Shown here: positions 16,939 through 26,349 of the stretch, in pieces
How positions within the stretch are numbered: position 1 is the stretch's first letter
How the letters are laid out: each line of letters begins with the position of its first letter
Source of the DNA: Rhodobacteraceae bacterium UBA6213
Lineage (GTDB): Bacteria; Pseudomonadota; Alphaproteobacteria; Rhodobacterales; Rhodobacteraceae
Direction: 5' to 3'
Length of the DNA stretch: 64,000 nucleotides
NCBI GenBank assembly: GCA_002421605.1
Contig: DISJ01000016.1
Span: 1-64,000 of the forward strand
The notes under the pieces: generated by a model
Database searches by the model: none
Told to the model about the DNA's origin: nothing
What the model saw: only the letters and a program-made list of their open reading frames with translations
Position numbers and translations under genes: made by a program

Positions 16939-17727
16939 ATGATCTCGTTCTTAAAGCAATGGAAGGCCACCCTCATGGCCCCTGTCGTGCCCATATTATG
17001 GGCTGCACTTTCATTGCTAGGAATCGTCACAGGCCCATTCGGCACATTGCAAAACTATTCGCTGGAAATGCGGCTGGTATACTGGCCGCTGCTAATCGCG
17101 GCATCCATCCTGATCGGAACGGCGGCGCGAACCATTATTGAGTCGGTGCTCAAGTTGCAGAGTTTGGTTGCGCAAGCATCGGTGCAGGCGGCACTGATCG
17201 TGCTGTTTCTTGCGCCACCGCTTTACGCAGGAACGCTGTGGCTGTCGCGGCGCAATGACCTCGCCCCGCCAATCTTGCACCAAATGGCGCTGCTGATTTT
17301 TGGAACATCACTTGGCATCAGCGCGATTCGGTTCGCGCTGGGAAACGATGAGAATGAGGCAGAGGCGCAAGCACCTTCGCCTGCGTTCGAGCCGCGCCTT
17401 TTCTTGCGGTTGCCCGAGGATATGCGCGCGCCGCTGCTGCGCCTGTCGGTGCGCGATCACTATGTGGATGTCTTTACCGAGGCGGGTGAAGCCTCGCTTT
17501 TGATCCGGCTTGGCGACGCCATTCTTGAAACCGAAGGGGTTGAAGGTACGCGTGTGCATCGCTCGCACTGGGTCGCGGCCGCTGCGATTGTCGGAAGCGT
17601 GACAGCACCGGGCAAGTTCGCACTGGTGCTTAAGGACGGGGCGCGCGTGCCTGTTTCCAGAACCTATCGCGCGGCGGCCGAGTCGATGCTGGCGGCGCAC
17701 GCCATGCGCGCCGCCGCCACTAGCTGA
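16939..17727 (+). CDS. Membrane-bound LytTR-domain transcription regulator
   Basis: The 262-aa product has four predicted membrane spans in the first 150 residues and a C-terminal LytTR DNA-binding domain (about 170-255). The LytTR core reads LRLSVRDHYVDVFTE, then the usual RVHRSHWV and a closing strand with RVPVSRTY. This is a membrane-tethered one-component regulator with no histidine kinase nearby. I chose ATG 16939 because it gives a basic cytoplasmic N-terminus, but ATG 16975 has the better SD (GGAAGG, 8 nt) and remains possible. It ends 8 nt inside the convergent pdeM gene. Targets are unknown. Confidence 0.85.
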   Translation: MISFLKQWKATLMAPVVPILWAALSLLGIVTGPFGTLQNYSLEMRLVYWPLLIAASILIGTAARTIIESVLKLQSLVAQASVQAALIVLFLAPPLYAGTLWLSRRNDLAPPILHQMALLIFGTSLGISAIRFALGNDENEAEAQAPSPAFEPRLFLRLPEDMRAPLLRLSVRDHYVDVFTEAGEASLLIRLGDAILETEGVEGTRVHRSHWVAAAAIVGSVTAPGKFALVLKDGARVPVSRTYRAAAESMLAAHAMRAAATS

Positions 17728-18391
17728 GACGGCTTGCGCGCAATCGCGGCATCGGCATCGCTAACGCGCGTGCGCCCGTCAGTACCGCCAGCGCATTTGG
17801 CAGCATCAGTGCCGCAAGCGCCGGATCAGACGCCGAAAGGCCCCCCGTATAGGTGCCGAACGCAGGCAAAATGGCCCGCCGCCTGTCCAGCAGAAAGCAG
17901 GGGCGCGAAACACCGCCCAACCGCGCTTTGGGGTGGTAATGGCCCGAAACCTCGCCCGCCTCGGCGCCCGTCGCTGCGATGTGGCAGAACCTGAGTGGTC
18001 CGCGCGCCACGTCATCCAGGTGGCTTCCCCCCAGTGGCACCGGGCCCGGGTCGTGGTTGCCCGCAATCCAGACCCAACCGCGCCCTGCCATCAGCCGCGC
18101 CAGCCACAAAGACTCGGCGTCGGGCAGGTGTGCCGCCTTGAGATCGTCAAAGCTGTCGCCAAGGCAGATCACCTCGCCCGGGTCTAGCGCCGCAATCTCC
18201 GCATCAAGGCGCGCGAGCGTATCGTTTGTGTCATAGGGCGGCAGCAGCGCGCCGCCGCGCCGCGCCAGCCGCTCGGCCTTGCCGAAATGCAGATCAGATA
18301 CGACGAGGCACCGCTCTGCCGGCCACCAAAGCGCGCCAGTGGCGCGCGCCACCAGTTCCGCACCTGCCAAAACGAACTCGTGCCCCTGCAT
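17720..18391 (-). CDS. pdeM: Ligase-associated DNA damage response phosphoesterase PdeM
   Basis: PdeM is a calcineurin-like metallophosphoesterase linked to bacterial DNA repair clusters. The 223-aa product carries the metal-binding motifs in order: VSDLHFGKAERLARRGG, CLGDSFDDLK, IAGNHDPG and SGHYHPKA. The family-typical AFGTYTGG is near the C-terminus. ATG 18391 follows AGAGGCG. It lies 68 nt downstream of the Lhr-type helicase on the same strand. The ATP-dependent ligase and MBL-fold exonuclease that often complete this module are not in the window. Confidence 0.93.
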   Translation of the reverse strand: MQGHEFVLAGAELVARATGALWWPAERCLVVSDLHFGKAERLARRGGALLPPYDTNDTLARLDAEIAALDPGEVICLGDSFDDLKAAHLPDAESLWLARLMAGRGWVWIAGNHDPGPVPLGGSHLDDVARGPLRFCHIAATGAEAGEVSGHYHPKARLGGVSRPCFLLDRRRAILPAFGTYTGGLSASDPALAALMLPNALAVLTGARALAMPMPRLRASRLS

Positions 18392-18459
18392 GCCCGCCTC
18401 TTGCGCCGCCGTGATGGGCGCTACCCCGAACCAGCACCGACTGTTGCGCAGCCACGGCG

Positions 18460-20844
18460 TTAGCGCAAGCCTGCCTGCGCCATCAGCTGTGCTGCCTGGG
18501 CCGCCATCAACCGCTCGCGCCCTTCGCCTTTCACCGCAACCTTGCCAACTTCCAGCATCAGTGCGGCAGCAAGTGGTGGCAGCCCCGGCAAGCGGCGAAG
18601 TGCTACTTTGCCGCCAAATTGCGCCAGCATCGCCGCAACCCGCCCCGCATCGACCATACCGTTCAGCGCTGCGGTGCGGGTAACGCGTAACAGCAAATGG
18701 TCGGGGTCATGGCGGGTCAGCGTGTCGTAAAGGATATCCGAAGAAAAGGTCGCTTGCCGTCCGCTTCTGCGCGCGCCAGGCAAGTTGCGCTGGATCAGCC
18801 CTGCCACTGTTGCTACCTCGCGGAAGGCGCGCTTCATCACCGATGTCTGCTCGAACCACGCCGCAAGCCCTTCGCTCACCGTCTCGGGGCGCAGCATCTC
18901 GGCGGCTTCAACAAGCGGTTGTAAACTCCAGATCAGCACCGCGCAATCTGAGGCGACAAAGCCAAGCGGCGCCAGCCCCGCTGCCTCCATCGCACGGGTC
19001 AGCACCATGCCCAGCGTCTGCATCGCGCCCCGCCCGCCAAAGCCCCAGAAGCAGGCATATTCGCGCCCTTCATAGGGAAAGCTTTCTACCAGCAGCGCCT
19101 CGCCGCCCGGTAGCGCCGAAACCTCGGCCTGCAGCGCCAGCCAGTCGCGGGTGTGGGCGGGCAGGCGTGGGTCAGGTGCGCCAATCTGCGCCAGCACACG
19201 TGCCGAAAGCGCGGTAGAGGTCGAAAACTTGGAGCCGGAAAAGACAGCGATCTTTGGCCGCTTTGCCGTCGAACGGCTGACTTCGACCGTCAACTCGTTC
19301 AACCCCTCAAAGCGCACCACCTGGCCGCCGATCAAAAAGCTGTCGCCGGGACTGAGTGTTGCAGCAAACGCTTCTTCGACCTCGCCCAGTGCCGCGCCGC
19401 CACGCTGCATCCGCACCTTCATCGTTTCGGTTTCCACGATGGTGCCGATGTTCATGCGCAAATCGCGCGCGGCGCGCGGGTCGCGCAGGGTCCAACACCC
19501 GTCGCGCAGCATCAGGCGGTGCCAACGATCATAGGTGCGCAGCGCATAGCCGCCGGTGGCGCAGAAATCGAGGCAGGCTTCGAAATCGGCGCGGGGCAGG
19601 TCTGCATAAGGCCCGGCTCGGCGTATTTCGGCAAAAAGCGCATCGGCATCGAACGGTTCGGCGCAGGCGGTCAACGCCAGATGCTGGCACAGCACGTCTA
19701 ACGCGCCGGATGGGCGTGGTGCGCCATCAAGTTCGCGCGCACGCACGGCCTCTAGTGCGGCCCAACATTCGATCACCTCAAAGCGATTGGCAGGCACAAG
19801 GAAGGCTTTGGAGGGCGCGCCCGCGCGGTGGTTTGCCCGCCCGATCCGCTGCACCAGGCGCTTGACGTTTTTTGGCGCGCCGACCTGAATGACCAGATCG
19901 ACGGCGTCCCAATCCAGCCCCAGATCAAGGCTGCCGGTGGCCACTACCGCGCGTAGCTGACCTGCTGCCATCGCCGCCTCGGTCCGCTCGCGCACCTCGC
20001 GCGCAAGGCTGCCGTGGTGGATGCCGATGGCAAGGTTGTCAGCGTTGGCAAGCCACAGGTCGTGAAAGAACAGCTCGGCCTGCGCGCGGGTGTTGTGAAA
20101 TACGATCGTGGTGCGGTGCGCGCTGATCTGCGCAAGAATCTCGGGGATAGCATGGCGCCCGCCGCCGCCCGTCCAGGGGGGCGGGGTGGTGGCAAGCATC
20201 GCGATATCCGGCTCGGGGCCAGGTGCTGCGCTCAGAACCTCGCAACCCTCGGGCGCCAGAAACCGGGCTAGTGCTGCAGGGTCTTCGACCGTGGCGCTCA
20301 GCCCAACCCGGCGCAACCCCGGTGCAAGGCTTTGCAGCCGCGCAAGACCGAGGGTCAACTGATCGCCCCTCTTGCTTTCCGCAAGTGCGTGAATCTCGTC
20401 AACGACCACCCGCTGCAAGGTGCCAAAAATGCGCGGCGCGTCGGGATAGCTGAGCAGCAGCGCAAGGCTTTCCGGCGTGGTCAGCAGAATGTGCGGCGGG
20501 CTTGCGCGCTGGTTGCGGCGGGTATGGGCCGAGGTGTCGCCGGTGCGGTCTTCAATACGCAGCGGCAGCGCCATTTCGGCCACTGGCTGGATAAGATTGC
20601 GCTTCATGTCTGCCGCAAGTGCCTTCAGGGGCGAAATGTAAAGCGTGTGCAGGCCCGGTGCTTGGGCTGCGGCCAGTTCTGCCAGCGTCGGTAGAAACCC
20701 GGCGAGCGTTTTGCCACCGCCGGTTGGCGCGATCAGCAGGGTGGCCGGTGCCGCCCGGCGCGCCATCATCTCGTGCTGGTGCGGGTGCAGCGCCCAGCCG
20801 CGCGCGGTGAACCATTCGGCAAGGTGGGTGGGCAAAACGCTCAT
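18460..20844 (-). CDS. Ligase-associated DNA damage response DEXH-box helicase (Lhr-type)
   Basis: A 794-aa superfamily 2 helicase of the mLhr/Lhr-core type, thought to unwind DNA 3'-5' during damage repair. Walker A PTGGGKT is at residues 40-46, DEIH is in VVVDEIHALAESKRGDQL, and motif VI is QRIGRANHRAG. The C-terminal half has the winged-helix and Lhr-specific domains, including VWGFGGRGA-like CFWGFGGRGAMQTLG. The ATG at 20844 is preceded by 140 nt separating it from the divergent DUF1203 gene. It forms an operon with pdeM. Confidence 0.94.
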   Translation of the reverse strand: MSVLPTHLAEWFTARGWALHPHQHEMMARRAAPATLLIAPTGGGKTLAGFLPTLAELAAAQAPGLHTLYISPLKALAADMKRNLIQPVAEMALPLRIEDRTGDTSAHTRRNQRASPPHILLTTPESLALLLSYPDAPRIFGTLQRVVVDEIHALAESKRGDQLTLGLARLQSLAPGLRRVGLSATVEDPAALARFLAPEGCEVLSAAPGPEPDIAMLATTPPPWTGGGGRHAIPEILAQISAHRTTIVFHNTRAQAELFFHDLWLANADNLAIGIHHGSLAREVRERTEAAMAAGQLRAVVATGSLDLGLDWDAVDLVIQVGAPKNVKRLVQRIGRANHRAGAPSKAFLVPANRFEVIECWAALEAVRARELDGAPRPSGALDVLCQHLALTACAEPFDADALFAEIRRAGPYADLPRADFEACLDFCATGGYALRTYDRWHRLMLRDGCWTLRDPRAARDLRMNIGTIVETETMKVRMQRGGAALGEVEEAFAATLSPGDSFLIGGQVVRFEGLNELTVEVSRSTAKRPKIAVFSGSKFSTSTALSARVLAQIGAPDPRLPAHTRDWLALQAEVSALPGGEALLVESFPYEGREYACFWGFGGRGAMQTLGMVLTRAMEAAGLAPLGFVASDCAVLIWSLQPLVEAAEMLRPETVSEGLAAWFEQTSVMKRAFREVATVAGLIQRNLPGARRSGRQATFSSDILYDTLTRHDPDHLLLRVTRTAALNGMVDAGRVAAMLAQFGGKVALRRLPGLPPLAAALMLEVGKVAVKGEGRERLMAAQAAQLMAQAGLR

Positions 20845-20984
20845 GTGGCAAGCTTAGGCGAAGCGGTTTCGCCGGGGAAGACCGCGCCCCGCTGCGCGCA
20901 GGAATTGCTTTTGCGCAGCTTTCGGGTCGCGCGGGGGGGGCGCGTGGGGCAGGGTTTGGGCATCATCATCACAAAGGATGCGTC

Positions 20985-21455
20985 ATGCCCACGCTGCAAT
21001 TCATTGCCCTGCCCACCGATGTCGTGCGCGCCTACCAGGCGGGTGCGCCCGATGCCAACGGTCAGGCGCCCGAGCGTGTGCTGGCCGAGGGCATTGGCAA
21101 CCCCTGCCGCCATTGCCTGCAAATGATCGCCCCCGGTGCGCCGATGCTGATTCTTGCGCACCGCCCGTTTCCCGCACCGCAACCCTATGCGGAAATCGGC
21201 CCGATTTTTCTGCATGCAGAACCTTGCGCGCGTGCTGTGCCCGGACCGGGCTTGCCAAAAATGCTCGCCTCGCCCGACTATATCGTGCGTGGATACGGGG
21301 CGAATGACCGGATCGTTTATGGTTCGGGCGGGGTAGTGGCGCAGCGCCACATCGCGTCGCGGGCGGAGGAGTTGTTGGCCGATCCAGCCATCGCCTATGT
21401 GCATGTGCGATCCGCACGCAACAACTGCTATCAATGCCGGATCGAGCGGGGTTGA
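20985..21455 (+). CDS. DUF1203 family protein
   Basis: A 156-aa soluble protein that I recognise as DUF1203. It begins LQFIALPTDVVRAYQAG and includes NPCRHCLQMI and YIVRGYGANDRIVYGSG. Two CxxC pairs, CRHC (about residue 46) and CYQC (near the C-terminus), may bind a metal or form a disulfide pair. No catalytic function is known to me. The divergent helicase starts 140 nt upstream. Confidence 0.85.
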   Translation: MPTLQFIALPTDVVRAYQAGAPDANGQAPERVLAEGIGNPCRHCLQMIAPGAPMLILAHRPFPAPQPYAEIGPIFLHAEPCARAVPGPGLPKMLASPDYIVRGYGANDRIVYGSGGVVAQRHIASRAEELLADPAIAYVHVRSARNNCYQCRIERG

Positions 21456-21537
21456 CGCTTCTTTCGCGCTAACACGCCCGCCCTGCGGCGCGCATAAGTC
21501 GCCGGTGTTGCGATTTGCACGACCCGCGCGCGGGTTT

Positions 21538-22347
21538 CTAGCAGGTCGCGAAGCCCGACATTACGCAGGGGCCGATGCGGCGGCGGGCCTCGGCGATGTC
21601 AGCCTCGGAAAGCGCGGCTTCCAGCTGATCGCGGCGCGCGCCCGCCTCTGGGATGCCGCGCGAGGCGGCGAGCGTCGCCCAGAGCAGCGCCGTGATCTCG
21701 TCTTTGGCAACGCCCAAGCCATCGGTGTAAGCGTCGATTAAGGCAATAAGCGCATCTGGGTGCGCTTGAGCCGCGGCATGTTGATAAAGGCGAACCGCCT
21801 CGGCGAGGTCTGCCGTCACGCCGCGCCCCGCCGCGTGCATGAGACCCAGTGCGAACTGCGCGCTTGCATGGTTTTGGGCCGCGGCCTGTTGGTAAAGCCG
21901 CAGCGCCGCTTCAAAGTTCTGCTCGGTGCCGTAGCCCTGCTCATAAAGCGCCGCAAGTTCATAGGTTGCGTTTACGTCGCCTTGTTCGGCCGCTAGCCCG
22001 AGCCAATGCATCGCCTCTGCGTAATCGGGCGCGATGCCTTCGCCCTTGGCAAGAATCGTGCCGAGGTTCGATTGGGCGCCAATGTCGCCCTGCTCGGCGG
22101 CAAGCTGATACCAATGCGCCGCCGCGCCAATATCCACCGCCACGCCATCGCCGGTTTCATAGAGCAAGCCAAGGCCGAACTGCGCCGACATGTCTCCCAG
22201 TTCGCCCGCCTCGGTCCACGCGGTTACTGCAGTGGCATAGTCCTTGCGCAAATAGGCGGCATAGCCTTCGCGGTAGTCCGCACCGGCGCCACTAGCCGCA
22301 AAAGTTGCTGCCATAGCGAGTGCGAATGCCCAAGTGCTGCGCGCCAT
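21538..22347 (-). CDS. Secreted Sel1-like repeat protein
   Basis: The 269-aa product has a signal peptide of about 23 residues, then about six Sel1/TPR-like repeats of 36 residues, for example AQFGLGLLYETGDGVAVD, AQSNLGTILAKGEGIAPD and AQFALGLMHAAGRGVTAD. It ends with a helical cap and two cysteines that could form a disulfide. Sel1 proteins scaffold protein-protein contacts, often in the periplasm. The gene stands alone, with 198 nt to the divergent zinc-finger gene. Confidence 0.88.
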   Translation of the reverse strand: MARSTWAFALAMAATFAASGAGADYREGYAAYLRKDYATAVTAWTEAGELGDMSAQFGLGLLYETGDGVAVDIGAAAHWYQLAAEQGDIGAQSNLGTILAKGEGIAPDYAEAMHWLGLAAEQGDVNATYELAALYEQGYGTEQNFEAALRLYQQAAAQNHASAQFALGLMHAAGRGVTADLAEAVRLYQHAAAQAHPDALIALIDAYTDGLGVAKDEITALLWATLAASRGIPEAGARRDQLEAALSEADIAEARRRIGPCVMSGFATC

Positions 22348-22545
22348 TCTAGACCTCCTGCCGATTTCGAGCGCACCTTAGACCTTTCGTGTGCCGCCTG
22401 CGAGGGGGGCAGTTGCCGCGGGGCGCGCGCGGGCTGACAGTTGGCCAGTTCTTGCCCGCCCGCTTGCTGCTTGCCCGCCCCGCCCCATTCGCTATCATAG
22501 CCACAACCCGCGCACCCCGCGCCCGAAGCCGATGGAGCCTGTCAG

Positions 22546-22728
22546 ATGAGCCGCTTGCCCGAGACCGAGACCGTGAACCACTGGACCGTCGCTTGCGATG
22601 GTGGCGCTGGCGCTGATGGGCACCCGCGGGTGTATCTTGTGATCCCCGAAGCGACGGGCGAGGTGACGTGCGGCTATTGCGGCAAGCGATTCGTGATCGA
22701 CCGCGCCCACGCCCACGCCGACCACTAA
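22546..22728 (+). CDS. CHCC-type zinc-finger protein
   Basis: A 60-aa protein of the zf-CHCC family, related to the C-terminus of mitochondrial complex I subunit NDUFS6. Metal ligands visible are Cys in VACDGG, His in DGHPRVYL, and the CGYC pair near residue 43. It starts with ATG 22546 and lies 48 nt before polA on the same strand. Its role in bacteria is not settled; an assembly or zinc-binding role is inferred from the mitochondrial relative. Confidence 0.88.
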   Translation: MSRLPETETVNHWTVACDGGAGADGHPRVYLVIPEATGEVTCGYCGKRFVIDRAHAHADH

Positions 22729-22776
22729 GGCGCGGGCGCGCCGCCCCGCCGACCGCAGCCCGAGGGAGGGGACGCC

Positions 22777-25575
22777 ATGAGTTTCGGCAAAGGCTGCCAT
22801 CTGCATCTGATCGACGGCTCGGCTTTCATTTTTCGGGCCTATCACGCGCTGCCGCAGCTGACGCGCAAATCCGACGGCCTGCCTATTGGTGCGGTAGCGG
22901 GCTTTGCCAACATGATTTATCGTTACATCGAAGATGCGAAGGGGTCTGACGCACCAACCCATGCCGCCGTCATCTTCGACTATTCCGCCAAGACCTTTCG
23001 CAACGAAATCTTCCCTGCCTACAAGGCCAACCGCCCAGAGCTGCCCGAAGACCTGCGGCCACAGTTTCCGCTAACCCGCGATGCGACGCGGGCCTTCAAC
23101 ATTGCCTGCATCGAATTGGCGAATTACGAGGCTGACGACATCATCGCCACGCTGGCGCGCCAGGCGCGCGAGGCAGGCGGGCGCTGCACCATTATCTCGT
23201 CCGACAAGGACTTGATGCAACTGGTTGGCGACGGCGTCGAAATGCTCGACGCGATGAAGGGGCAGCGGATCGGCCCTGACGAAGTGGCGCAAAAATTTGG
23301 CGTGGGGCCGGACCGAGTGGTGGATGTGCAGGCGCTGGCGGGTGATGCGATCGACAACATACCCGGCGCGCCCGGCATCGGTATCAAAACCGCAGCACTG
23401 CTGATAAACGAATATGGCGATCTTGAAACCCTGTTGGCGCGGGCGGGCGAAATTACGCAGCCCAAGCGCCGCGCCGCGCTGATCGACAACGCCGAGCAGA
23501 TCCGCTTGTCGATGCGGCTGGTCACGCTTGATGCACACACGCCGCTCGACTTCACGCTCGAAAGCCTCGAGGTGCGCGAACCCGACCCTGAAACGCTGAT
23601 GCACTTTTTGCGGGACATGGAGTTCAACACCTTGACCCGCCGCGTGGCTGACAAGCTGGGCTTGCCGCCACCAGCAGAACCCGTGCACGCCGCCGCCACG
23701 CCAGCTGGCGCCCCAGCTCCTGCGCCGGTCGCCTTTGACCATGCCGCCTATACCCGCATCAGTGACAGCGAAACGTTGGCAGAGTTTATCGCGCAGGCCC
23801 GCGCCCGCGGCTGGGTTGCGGTCGATACCGAAACCACCAGCCTTGATGAGATGCAGGCCGACCTGGTGGGGGTGTCGCTGTGCACCGAACCGGGGCATGC
23901 GGGATACATGCCACTGGGGCATAAGGTGGGTGGGGGCGATCTGTTCGGGGCACAAGCGCTGGCACCGAACCAGATGCCGCTGGCCGAGGCGTTGGCCATG
24001 CTCAAGCCGCTGCTAGAGGATGAAAGCGTTCTCAAGATCGGCCAGAACATGAAATACGACTGGAAGATCTTTGCACGCTACGGCATCCGCGTGGCGCCGT
24101 TCGACGATACGATGCTGATGTCTTATGCGATGCAGGCAGGGCTCAACTCGCACGGCATGGATGCGCTCAGCGTCAAATACCTTGGCCACCAGCCGATTCC
24201 GATCAAGGATCTGCTGGGCGGCGGCAAGGCTGCGATCACCTTTGATAAGGTGCCGGTCGATGAGGCGGTAAAATACGCCGCTGAAGATGCCGATGTGACC
24301 CTGCGGCTTTGGCAGCTGTTCAAGCCGCAATTGCACCGCGTTCAGGTGACCACCGTTTACGAAACGCTTGAACGGCCACTGGTGCCGGTGCTGGCAGAAA
24401 TGGAAATGGCAGGCGTACGGGTCGATCCGGGCACGCTGTCGCGCATGTCCAATGTCTTTGCACAGCGCATGGCGGGGCTAGAGGCCGAAATCCACGACCT
24501 TGCAGGCCAACCCTTCAACGTCGGCAGCCCCAAGCAACTGGGCGAGATCCTGTTCGACAAGCTCGGGCTACCGGGCGGTGAAAAGGGCAAGACTGGCGCC
24601 TATGCAACCGGCGCCGATGTGCTGGAAGATCTTGCCTCCGAAGGCAGTGATCTGGCCGCGCGGGTGCTTGACTGGCGCCAGATCAGCAAACTCAAATCGA
24701 CCTATACTGATGCGCTGCAAACCCACGTGAACCCCGAAACCGGGCGGGTGCACACCTCGTATTCAATCGCCGGGGCCAACACCGGGCGGCTCGCCTCGAC
24801 TGATCCCAACCTGCAAAACATTCCCGTGCGTTCTGATGAAGGCCGCCGTATCCGCGAGGCTTTCGTGGCAGGGCCAGGAATGCGCCTTGTCAGTCTGGAT
24901 TACAGCCAGATCGAGCTGCGTATTCTTGCCCATGTCGCCGATATTGCGGCGCTGAAAGAGGCATTCCGGCTCGGCCACGACATCCACGCCATGACCGCCT
25001 CGGAAATGTTCAACGTGCCAATGGACGAAATGACCCCCGAGGTGCGCCGCCGCGCCAAGGCGATCAACTTTGGCGTCATCTACGGCATTTCCGGCTTCGG
25101 GCTTGCGCGAAACCTGCGCATACCGCGCGCCGAGGCGCAGGGTTTCATCGACCGCTATTTCGAACGTTTCCCCGGCATCAAGGCCTACATGGATGACACC
25201 GTGGCCTTCGCCAAGGCCAATGGATTCGTGCAAACCCTCTTTGGCCGCAAGATCCATACACCCGAGATCAACGCGCGCGGACCCGGCGCAGGCTTTGCCA
25301 AACGCGCTGCGATCAACGCGCCAATTCAGGGCGCCGCCGCCGATATCATCCGCCGCGCCATGATCCGCATGCCCACAGCCATCGCTGACCTTCCTGCCAA
25401 AATGCTGATGCAAGTGCACGATGAACTGGTATTCGAGGTTGAAGCAGCGGCGGTACCCGACCTCATCACCCGCGCCCGCGCGGTGATGGCGGGCGCGCCA
25501 GAACCCGCGGTCAAGTTGACCGTGCCTTTGGTGGTGGATGCGGGCGAAGGTGCGAACTGGGCCGAGGCGCACTAA
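22777..25575 (+). CDS. polA: DNA polymerase I
   Basis: PolA fills gaps and removes RNA primers. The 932-aa product has all three domains. The 5'-3' exonuclease domain is at about 1-290, beginning LHLIDGSAFIFRAYHALP. The 3'-5' proofreading domain is at about 320-520, with DTETTSLD, IGQNMKYDWKIF and YAAEDADVTLRL, so its acidic residues are intact. The polymerase domain has motif A LVSLDYSQIELRILAH, the O-helix RRRAKAINFGVIYGISG and motif C MQVHDELVFEV. SD is GAGGG before ATG 22777. A repeat half-copy follows the stop. Confidence 0.97.
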   Translation: MSFGKGCHLHLIDGSAFIFRAYHALPQLTRKSDGLPIGAVAGFANMIYRYIEDAKGSDAPTHAAVIFDYSAKTFRNEIFPAYKANRPELPEDLRPQFPLTRDATRAFNIACIELANYEADDIIATLARQAREAGGRCTIISSDKDLMQLVGDGVEMLDAMKGQRIGPDEVAQKFGVGPDRVVDVQALAGDAIDNIPGAPGIGIKTAALLINEYGDLETLLARAGEITQPKRRAALIDNAEQIRLSMRLVTLDAHTPLDFTLESLEVREPDPETLMHFLRDMEFNTLTRRVADKLGLPPPAEPVHAAATPAGAPAPAPVAFDHAAYTRISDSETLAEFIAQARARGWVAVDTETTSLDEMQADLVGVSLCTEPGHAGYMPLGHKVGGGDLFGAQALAPNQMPLAEALAMLKPLLEDESVLKIGQNMKYDWKIFARYGIRVAPFDDTMLMSYAMQAGLNSHGMDALSVKYLGHQPIPIKDLLGGGKAAITFDKVPVDEAVKYAAEDADVTLRLWQLFKPQLHRVQVTTVYETLERPLVPVLAEMEMAGVRVDPGTLSRMSNVFAQRMAGLEAEIHDLAGQPFNVGSPKQLGEILFDKLGLPGGEKGKTGAYATGADVLEDLASEGSDLAARVLDWRQISKLKSTYTDALQTHVNPETGRVHTSYSIAGANTGRLASTDPNLQNIPVRSDEGRRIREAFVAGPGMRLVSLDYSQIELRILAHVADIAALKEAFRLGHDIHAMTASEMFNVPMDEMTPEVRRRAKAINFGVIYGISGFGLARNLRIPRAEAQGFIDRYFERFPGIKAYMDDTVAFAKANGFVQTLFGRKIHTPEINARGPGAGFAKRAAINAPIQGAAADIIRRAMIRMPTAIADLPAKMLMQVHDELVFEVEAAAVPDLITRARAVMAGAPEPAVKLTVPLVVDAGEGANWAEAH

Positions 25576-25584
25576 GGCGCAAAC

Positions 25585-25617
25585 TGCTTCAGGCCAAATA
25601 TCCCTCGCGGAGCGCGC
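25585..25617. repeat. Half-copy of an inverted-repeat element (see 62122-62192)
   Basis: TGCTTCAG at 25585-25592, then AAATATCCC and CGCGGAGCGCGC up to 25617, matches one arm of the nested inverted repeat downstream of the glycosyltransferase gene near 62 kb. The other arm is absent. It lies ten bases after the polA stop, between convergent genes, where it may contribute to transcription termination. Confidence 0.5.
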
Positions 25618-25680
25618 CGTCGCATGCAACCGGCGCAACCTGCGGATGGCTCCTATCGAAATGCCATGTGCCTGCTTGTG

Positions 25681-26280
25681 TCAGGGCAACTCCGCCGTCG
25701 GGATCAGCGGAAAGAAGCTTCCGCCTGACCAGAGCCCGAGCCAAGCTTGGCCGTTGTGCTGTGCGGGGCGGGCAAGTTCGACCAGGCGGTAAAAGGTCTT
25801 GCGATCTATCCGCGCCTCCAGCCCCGCGCGCACCATCACATAAGGCGCAGGCTCGCCGGTATCGGGGTCGCGCGGGCAGCGGATCGGATGGTCGGGGCCT
25901 GCCGTCACGCTATCGCCAACGTTCGTGGTAAAGGTGATGGCTTGCGCCTCGCCTGCCCCACGCGCTTCGGCATCGATTGCGACAAAGGGCACATCTTGCA
26001 CCCGGATGCCGACTTTTTCGACCGGAGTGACAAGGAAATAGGCATCACCCTCGCGCCGCAGGATCGAGGCGAACAGCCGCACCAGCGGCGCGCGCCCGAT
26101 AGGTGTGCCAAGGTAGAACCAGTTTCCGTCGCGGCGAATCTCCATGTCGATATCGCCGCAAAAGGGCGGATGCCACAGATGGAGCGGCGGTGGCCCTTTG
26201 CGCGCAAATTCGCCTGCGGCTGCGGCGAGCCCTTCGGCAGAGGGCTTCACGGGGTTTTGTGCGGGCGTATTCTCGCTCAT
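25681..26280 (-). CDS. DUF1285 family protein
   Basis: A 199-aa cytosolic protein recognised as DUF1285. It includes PPLHLWHPPFCGDIDMEI, then DGNWFYLGTPIGR and LVRLFASILRREGDAYFLVTPVEK. The frame stays open to 28068 across the moxR operon, but that is an antisense artefact of GC-rich sequence; only ATG 26280 gives the family N-terminus. It is divergent from moxR with 69 nt between. Function unknown; homologues have a two-lobed fold with possible ligand binding. Confidence 0.88.
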   Translation of the reverse strand: MSENTPAQNPVKPSAEGLAAAAGEFARKGPPPLHLWHPPFCGDIDMEIRRDGNWFYLGTPIGRAPLVRLFASILRREGDAYFLVTPVEKVGIRVQDVPFVAIDAEARGAGEAQAITFTTNVGDSVTAGPDHPIRCPRDPDTGEPAPYVMVRAGLEARIDRKTFYRLVELARPAQHNGQAWLGLWSGGSFFPLIPTAELP

Positions 26281-26349
26281 CAGTGCTTTGCCATTGGGTT
26301 CGTGAACGTTATCTGCCAGCCTAGGGTATCGCATATGGGGAGTATTGTC

